DNA from: Chloroflexota bacterium
Lineage (GTDB): Bacteria > Chloroflexota > Anaerolineae > Anaerolineales > Villigracilaceae
Assembly: GCA_016191985.1 (NCBI GenBank)
Contig: JACPVB010000046.1
Coordinates: forward strand, 1-9,721
Length of the DNA: 9,721 bases
Reading direction: 5' to 3'
Part shown: one piece after another, positions 6,873-9,721 of the stretch
Layout: each line of letters starts with the position of its first letter
Numbering within the stretch: the stretch's first letter is position 1
Translations under genes and position numbers: made by a program
Notes under the pieces: generated by a model
The model's database searches: none
Seen by the model: the letters and a program-made list of their open reading frames with translations, nothing else
What the model was told of the DNA's origin: nothing

Positions 6873-6889
6873 CTCTAAATCGAGGTCTT

Positions 6890-7960
6890 ATGTCTGATCA
6901 ATCCGTAACTATCGAAGGCGCGACATGCGCTCCACCTCTTCCGCATAACGAGCAGATCGTAATGGGGCACGGCGCGGGTGGGCGGATGAGCCATCAATTA
7001 ATTCAAAAGGCTTTTTTGCCTGCCTTCGATAATCCCGCACTGCGGGCGGGCGATGATGCGGCCAGCTTGGAATCAAACCTGCATCACGCGCAGCGTCTCG
7101 CCATTAGCACGGACGCGCACGTTGTCACCCCGCTATTTTTCCCCGGTGGCGATATTGGCAGGCTGGCCGTCTGCGGCACGGTCAATGACGTGGCGATGCT
7201 TGGTGCAAAGCCATTGTATTTAACGGCTGGATTTATTCTCGAAGAAGGTTTGCCGATGGAAACCCTTCAACGCGTGATTGCGTCCATGAAATCTGCGGCG
7301 GAGGAAGCGGGTGTGCAGATCGTGGCGGGCGATACCAAGGTAGTGCAAAAAGGAAAGGCCGATGGGCTGTACATCACCACGGCGGGTGTGGGTGTTGTTC
7401 GTGCGGGTGCAAAAATTGGCGGCGCTCAGGCGAAGGCGGACGATGTGGTCATTCTCTCAGGCTCACTTGGCGATCACGGCATTGCCGTTCTCGGTGCGCG
7501 CGGCGAGCTTGGGTTTCAATCCGCAATTCAAAGCGACGTGGCGCCGCTCAATCATCTGATCGAAGCGATGCTGGACGCCAGCAACAATATTCACGTCCTG
7601 CGCGACCCCACACGCGGTGGATTGGCGACCACGCTCAACGAAATTGCGACTCAGTCCAACGTTGGGATTTTGCTCGACGAAACGGCGCTTCCCATCCGAC
7701 CTGAAGTTGGCGCGGCTTGCGAAATGCTTGGATTCGACCCCCTCTACATTGCCAACGAAGGCAAGCTGGTCGCCATGGTCGCGCGCGAGGATGCAGAGTC
7801 TGTACTAAAAGCAATGCAAGCGACCCGCTACGGCGAAGACGCTTGCATTGTCGGTGAAGTGACAGATGCCCCCCGCGGACGGGTCCTGCTCAAGACCGCC
7901 CTCGGCAGCACCCGCGTAGTGGATATGCTCTCCGGGGAAATGCTCCCCAGGATTTGTTAA
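6890..7960 (+). CDS. hypE: Hydrogenase maturation protein HypE (thiocarbamate dehydratase)
   Basis: HypE receives the carbamoyl group from HypF on its C-terminal cysteine and uses ATP to dehydrate it to a thiocyanate, the donor of the CN ligands. The protein has 356 residues and belongs to the PurM/AIR synthetase-like superfamily. It shows the glycine-rich MGHGAGGRMSHQLI (25-38), AGDDAA (53-58), the ATP/metal region CGTVNDVAMLGAKP (95-108), VAGDTKVV (145-152) and DPTRGGLATTLNE (239-251). The C terminus is PRIC, with the essential cysteine as last residue (356). The start at 6890 has GAGG at 6882-6885; a longer reading from 6845 is translated from the spacer inverted repeat and is rejected. 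It is the last gene of the plus-strand block. Confidence 0.97.
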   Translation: MSDQSVTIEGATCAPPLPHNEQIVMGHGAGGRMSHQLIQKAFLPAFDNPALRAGDDAASLESNLHHAQRLAISTDAHVVTPLFFPGGDIGRLAVCGTVNDVAMLGAKPLYLTAGFILEEGLPMETLQRVIASMKSAAEEAGVQIVAGDTKVVQKGKADGLYITTAGVGVVRAGAKIGGAQAKADDVVILSGSLGDHGIAVLGARGELGFQSAIQSDVAPLNHLIEAMLDASNNIHVLRDPTRGGLATTLNEIATQSNVGILLDETALPIRPEVGAACEMLGFDPLYIANEGKLVAMVAREDAESVLKAMQATRYGEDACIVGEVTDAPRGRVLLKTALGSTRVVDMLSGEMLPRIC

Positions 7961-7999
7961 CAACTTACCTTACACACAGACGAAGCCCTCGCCGAAAAA

Positions 8000-8055
8000 T
8001 TAACGCAAAGCCGCAAAGCGAATCAAAACTTCGCGCCTTTGTGACTTGGCGTTAA
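8000..8055. repeat. Imperfect hairpin in the hypE-STAS convergent spacer
   Basis: The left arm 8000-8020 (TTAACGCAAAGCCGCAAAGCG) pairs with 8032-8055. The outer seven bases, TTAACGC with GCGTTAA, are exact, and about ten further pairs are interrupted by mismatches. The GCAAAG/CTTTGTG wording resembles a short repeat common in several bacterial phyla (from memory). Since hypE and the minus-strand STAS gene converge here, it may stop transcription from one or both sides. The rest of the 166-base spacer shows nothing else I can support. Confidence 0.6.
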
Positions 8056-8126
8056 AACCCCTGTCCAAAAGCAGCTTGAGGAAAAAAGGAGCAATTTGGA
8101 ATAATCAAACAGCTAAAAGCCAACTG

Positions 8127-8534
8127 TTAAAAACTCTCAACCGCCTTGCTGACATCATCATACGTTTCAATATACGTTTCAAAACCGCTAAGCTCGAACG
8201 CATCCTTGATCTGGGGGGAAAGATTTGCCACTTTGATGTATGGGGATTTGTACGAACCTGCATTCATTTTCTTGCGAAGCTCATCGTCGTTGACATCCTT
8301 GTGGATGGAGCGCAGTTTGTTGAACAGGTTGTGCAACGCGCGCAGTCCCGCGCTGCTGATGTAAGGGACGTCCTTCAAGTTGACGAGCATATAACGCGCA
8401 CCGTTTTCGATCAACTTCTCTGCGGCGGATTGGAAGTTCAAGTAGGTGGCAGAGTCAATATCTCCGCTGACATGAACGATGGTGACGGGGACACGCCCCT
8501 GTTCTGTGGTGACTTTAATATCCATGATTCTCAA
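8127..8534 (-). CDS. STAS-domain protein, anti-sigma factor antagonist-like
   Basis: This is a 135-residue cytoplasmic protein of the SpoIIAA/RsbV type, single-domain STAS proteins that release sigma factors by binding anti-sigma kinases and are switched off by serine phosphorylation. Supporting motifs are VSGDIDSAT (22-30) and the phosphorylation loop VPYISSAGLRAL (56-67), where Ser60 or Ser61 is the likely target. VANLSPQIKDAFELSGF (102-118) gives the final strand-helix unit. About 20 charged residues (76-98, around DDELRKKMNAGSYKSPY) separate two elements that are close together in compact family members. The TTG start is preferred because AAGGA lies 5 bases upstream; an ATG three codons later would be 14 bases from it. 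No kinase or sigma gene is visible nearby, so its partner is unknown. Confidence 0.85.
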   Translation of the reverse strand: MRIMDIKVTTEQGRVPVTIVHVSGDIDSATYLNFQSAAEKLIENGARYMLVNLKDVPYISSAGLRALHNLFNKLRSIHKDVNDDELRKKMNAGSYKSPYIKVANLSPQIKDAFELSGFETYIETYDDVSKAVESF

Positions 8535-8539
8535 TATAT

Positions 8540-8544
8540 TCCTT
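8540..8544 (-). promoter_or_regulatory. Shine-Dalgarno supporting a TTG start for the STAS gene
   Basis: On the minus strand AAGGA ends 5 bases before TTG (8534-8532), normal spacing, and 14 bases before the alternative ATG at 8525-8523, which is too far. Confidence 0.55.
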
Positions 8545-8571
8545 GTTTTGTTGGTTTAGAGACGGATTCGT

Positions 8572-8619
8572 AGGGACACAACGACTCGATTCATAATTTG
8601 GGCTATCAGCTGTGTCCCT
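8572..8619. repeat. Inverted repeat between the EamA-type and STAS genes
   Basis: AGGGACACA (8572-8580) and TGTGTCCCT (8611-8619) are exact 9-base reverse complements around a 30-base centre. The arm resembles a GTAGGGACAC-type dispersed palindrome that I recall from other bacterial genomes. No T-run follows on the minus strand, so terminator function for the transporter gene is uncertain. It occupies most of the 102-base spacer. Confidence 0.55.
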
Positions 8620-8636
8620 GCGTTTCAGACACTTTC

Positions 8637-9530
8637 TTAAGCGTTCGGAGGTTCGTGCTGGTTTTGTCTGTGAGATTGGTTCACAATAAAAATCCCTGCC
8701 AGCGCAATCCCACCGCCGATCCATTGAAGGGTGGTGGGGATTTCTCCAAGCAGGGGAATTGCCAGAGCAGCGGTCAGAATCGGTTGACCGATGAGAGTGG
8801 GCGCGACGATGGAGGCGGGTAAATGTCCCAGCGCATAAGTGATGGCGAGATACCCGATCATTTGCGAGACGATGGCGGTTGCAAAAAAGATCGCCCATGT
8901 TTGTGCTGAAAAACCTGTGAAGGAATTGCCAAGCACGAGGTTCATAATTAACATCCCAATCGTTGCGCTGACTCCCACCAACCATGTATATCGGAATGGG
9001 TCAATATGAACGCGTCCGCGCTGGGTGATGAGCTGGTAGGATGCGTAAAAGATGGCCGCAGTGCTTGCCATCAGGTCTCCCAGGCCGAGGGTGGGGTGCA
9101 GGAGAAAGTCACTGCCCATCACCAGCGCCGCGCCTGTCAATGCAAGGATTAACCCGGCCCAAAATATACCCTTCAATTTTTCGTGAAAGATCAATAGAGC
9201 CGCCAATGCGACCCACAAGGGCGCAGTGTTGCCAAGCAATGTGGCGTTTGCAGCGGTTGTAAATTTCAAGGATGAATTCCAAAACGCAAAATCAAACGCG
9301 GTGAACAACCCCGCGGCCAATGGGAAATATAAAAATTTTTGGTCGATGCGCGGCAAATGTTTTTGCTGTCTGAAAAAGAAGGGCGTCAGCAAAAGTGTGG
9401 AAATGAGCAGGCGGTAAAACCCAGTCATTGGACCGGGTGCATCCGCCCAGCGCACGAACATGGCGGAGAGACTCAACGCGATGATACCCACCGCAAGGGC
9501 GATGTAAGGAAGGAGTCTGTTTTGGGTCAT
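8637..9530 (-). CDS. EamA/DMT-superfamily transporter
   Basis: This is a 297-residue inner-membrane protein of the drug/metabolite transporter superfamily. It shows the typical ten hydrophobic helices as two EamA repeats of about five helices each (roughly residues 8-142 and 150-283). Family signatures are FVRWADAPGPMTGFYRLLIS in repeat 1, with the arginine after the first helix; ANATLLGNTAPLWVALAALL before the repeat boundary; and LIGQPILTAALAIPLLGE in repeat 2, with the glutamate ending the penultimate helix. The tail is short, polar and histidine-containing (SHRQNQHEPPNA). The substrate cannot be read from sequence; members export amino acids, nucleotides or other metabolites. The ATG start has no clear Shine-Dalgarno. 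It lies 35 bases after a HAD-type gene on the same strand, so the two may be co-transcribed. Confidence 0.9.
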   Translation of the reverse strand: MTQNRLLPYIALAVGIIALSLSAMFVRWADAPGPMTGFYRLLISTLLLTPFFFRQQKHLPRIDQKFLYFPLAAGLFTAFDFAFWNSSLKFTTAANATLLGNTAPLWVALAALLIFHEKLKGIFWAGLILALTGAALVMGSDFLLHPTLGLGDLMASTAAIFYASYQLITQRGRVHIDPFRYTWLVGVSATIGMLIMNLVLGNSFTGFSAQTWAIFFATAIVSQMIGYLAITYALGHLPASIVAPTLIGQPILTAALAIPLLGEIPTTLQWIGGGIALAGIFIVNQSHRQNQHEPPNA

Positions 9531-9565
9531 GCGGGAATTCTACTCGACTTGATGCAGGATTGCCG

Positions 9566-9721
9566 TCAGATGCGGGTGATGGAGATTCTTTCAAGGGCGG
9601 GCAAAAGCTCATTGAGTTTGCGCAGGCTAAAGTCTGGTTGGATGCGGCGCATGTCTTCATCCTTGAATTGCGCACGGCGCGTGAGCCAGATCGTTTGCAT
9701 TCCCAAACTTTTTGCGCCGAA
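9566..9721 (-). CDS. HAD-like hydrolase, C-terminal fragment
   Basis: Reading the minus strand from the window edge gives 51 residues ending in TGA at 9568-9566. The first residues, GAKSLGMQTIWLTRR, fit the region after motif IV of haloacid dehalogenase-like phosphatases, where a G-A-x-x-x-G-M-x-T-x-W segment follows the conserved DD. PDFSLRKLNELLPAL matches the common end of the family, in which the predicted phosphatase core closes with a helix after a PD-hydrophobic strand. The catalytic aspartate and most of the protein lie beyond base 9721, so the substrate cannot be judged. It ends 35 bases before the EamA-type gene on the same strand. An ATG-led shadow frame covers the same bases and is not used. 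Confidence 0.7.
   Translation of the reverse strand, partial: FGAKSLGMQTIWLTRRAQFKDEDMRRIQPDFSLRKLNELLPALERISITRI

Noticed and set aside
6845..6889. Longer N terminus for HypE
   Set aside because: These codons come from the pyrimidine arm of the spacer inverted repeat; the ATG at 6890 has a GAGG ribosome site and gives a normal HypE start.
8108..8128. AACAG/CTGTT pair at the end of the STAS gene as a terminator
   Set aside because: The stem is only 5 A/T-rich base pairs, overlaps the stop codon and has no T-run, so it is too weak to call.
8046..8573. Long open frame on the plus strand opposite the STAS gene
   Set aside because: It is antisense to a protein with clear STAS motifs, has no ribosome site, and its translation shows no family features.

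Overview
The window looks like part of a bacterial chromosome, most likely from a Chloroflexota (Anaerolineae-type) organism. That placement is an inference from the mix of gene families and from the many short palindromic or tandem repeats in the spacers; no rRNA or other marker gene is present to prove it. No rRNA, tRNA, insertion sequence or CRISPR array was seen.

Layout. Positions 1-537 hold the 3' end of a LivM-type branched-chain amino acid ABC permease (+). After a hairpin-bearing spacer comes a tightly packed plus-strand block at 686-7960: a DUF4910/M28-like zinc aminopeptidase, then the complete set of six NiFe-hydrogenase maturation genes in the order hypA-hypB-hypF-hypC-hypD-hypE. 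Spacers in this block run from 1 to 80 bases, so one operon is likely. From about 8000 the direction reverses. A convergent spacer with an imperfect hairpin separates hypE from three minus-strand genes: a STAS-domain anti-sigma-antagonist-like protein, a ten-helix EamA/DMT-type transporter, and the 3' end of a HAD-like hydrolase cut by the window edge.

How the genes work together. HypF and HypE make the cyanide ligand from carbamoyl phosphate. HypC and HypD assemble the Fe(CN)2CO unit. HypA and HypB deliver nickel. All six proteins keep their diagnostic residues, so the pathway looks functional. The hydrogenase subunits it serves and the C-terminal processing endopeptidase are not in the window.

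The most unusual feature is how far short repeats have entered this operon. Nearly every spacer carries a different small inverted repeat. The hypF coding sequence itself contains a seven-copy array of a 7-bp unit and four copies of the 10-mer ACTGATCACT, all translated in frame within linkers or surface-type segments. The 7-bp unit is not a multiple of three, so gain or loss of one copy would shift the hypF reading frame. I found no clearly new multi-gene system; the rest of the window is recognisable housekeeping or accessory metabolism.
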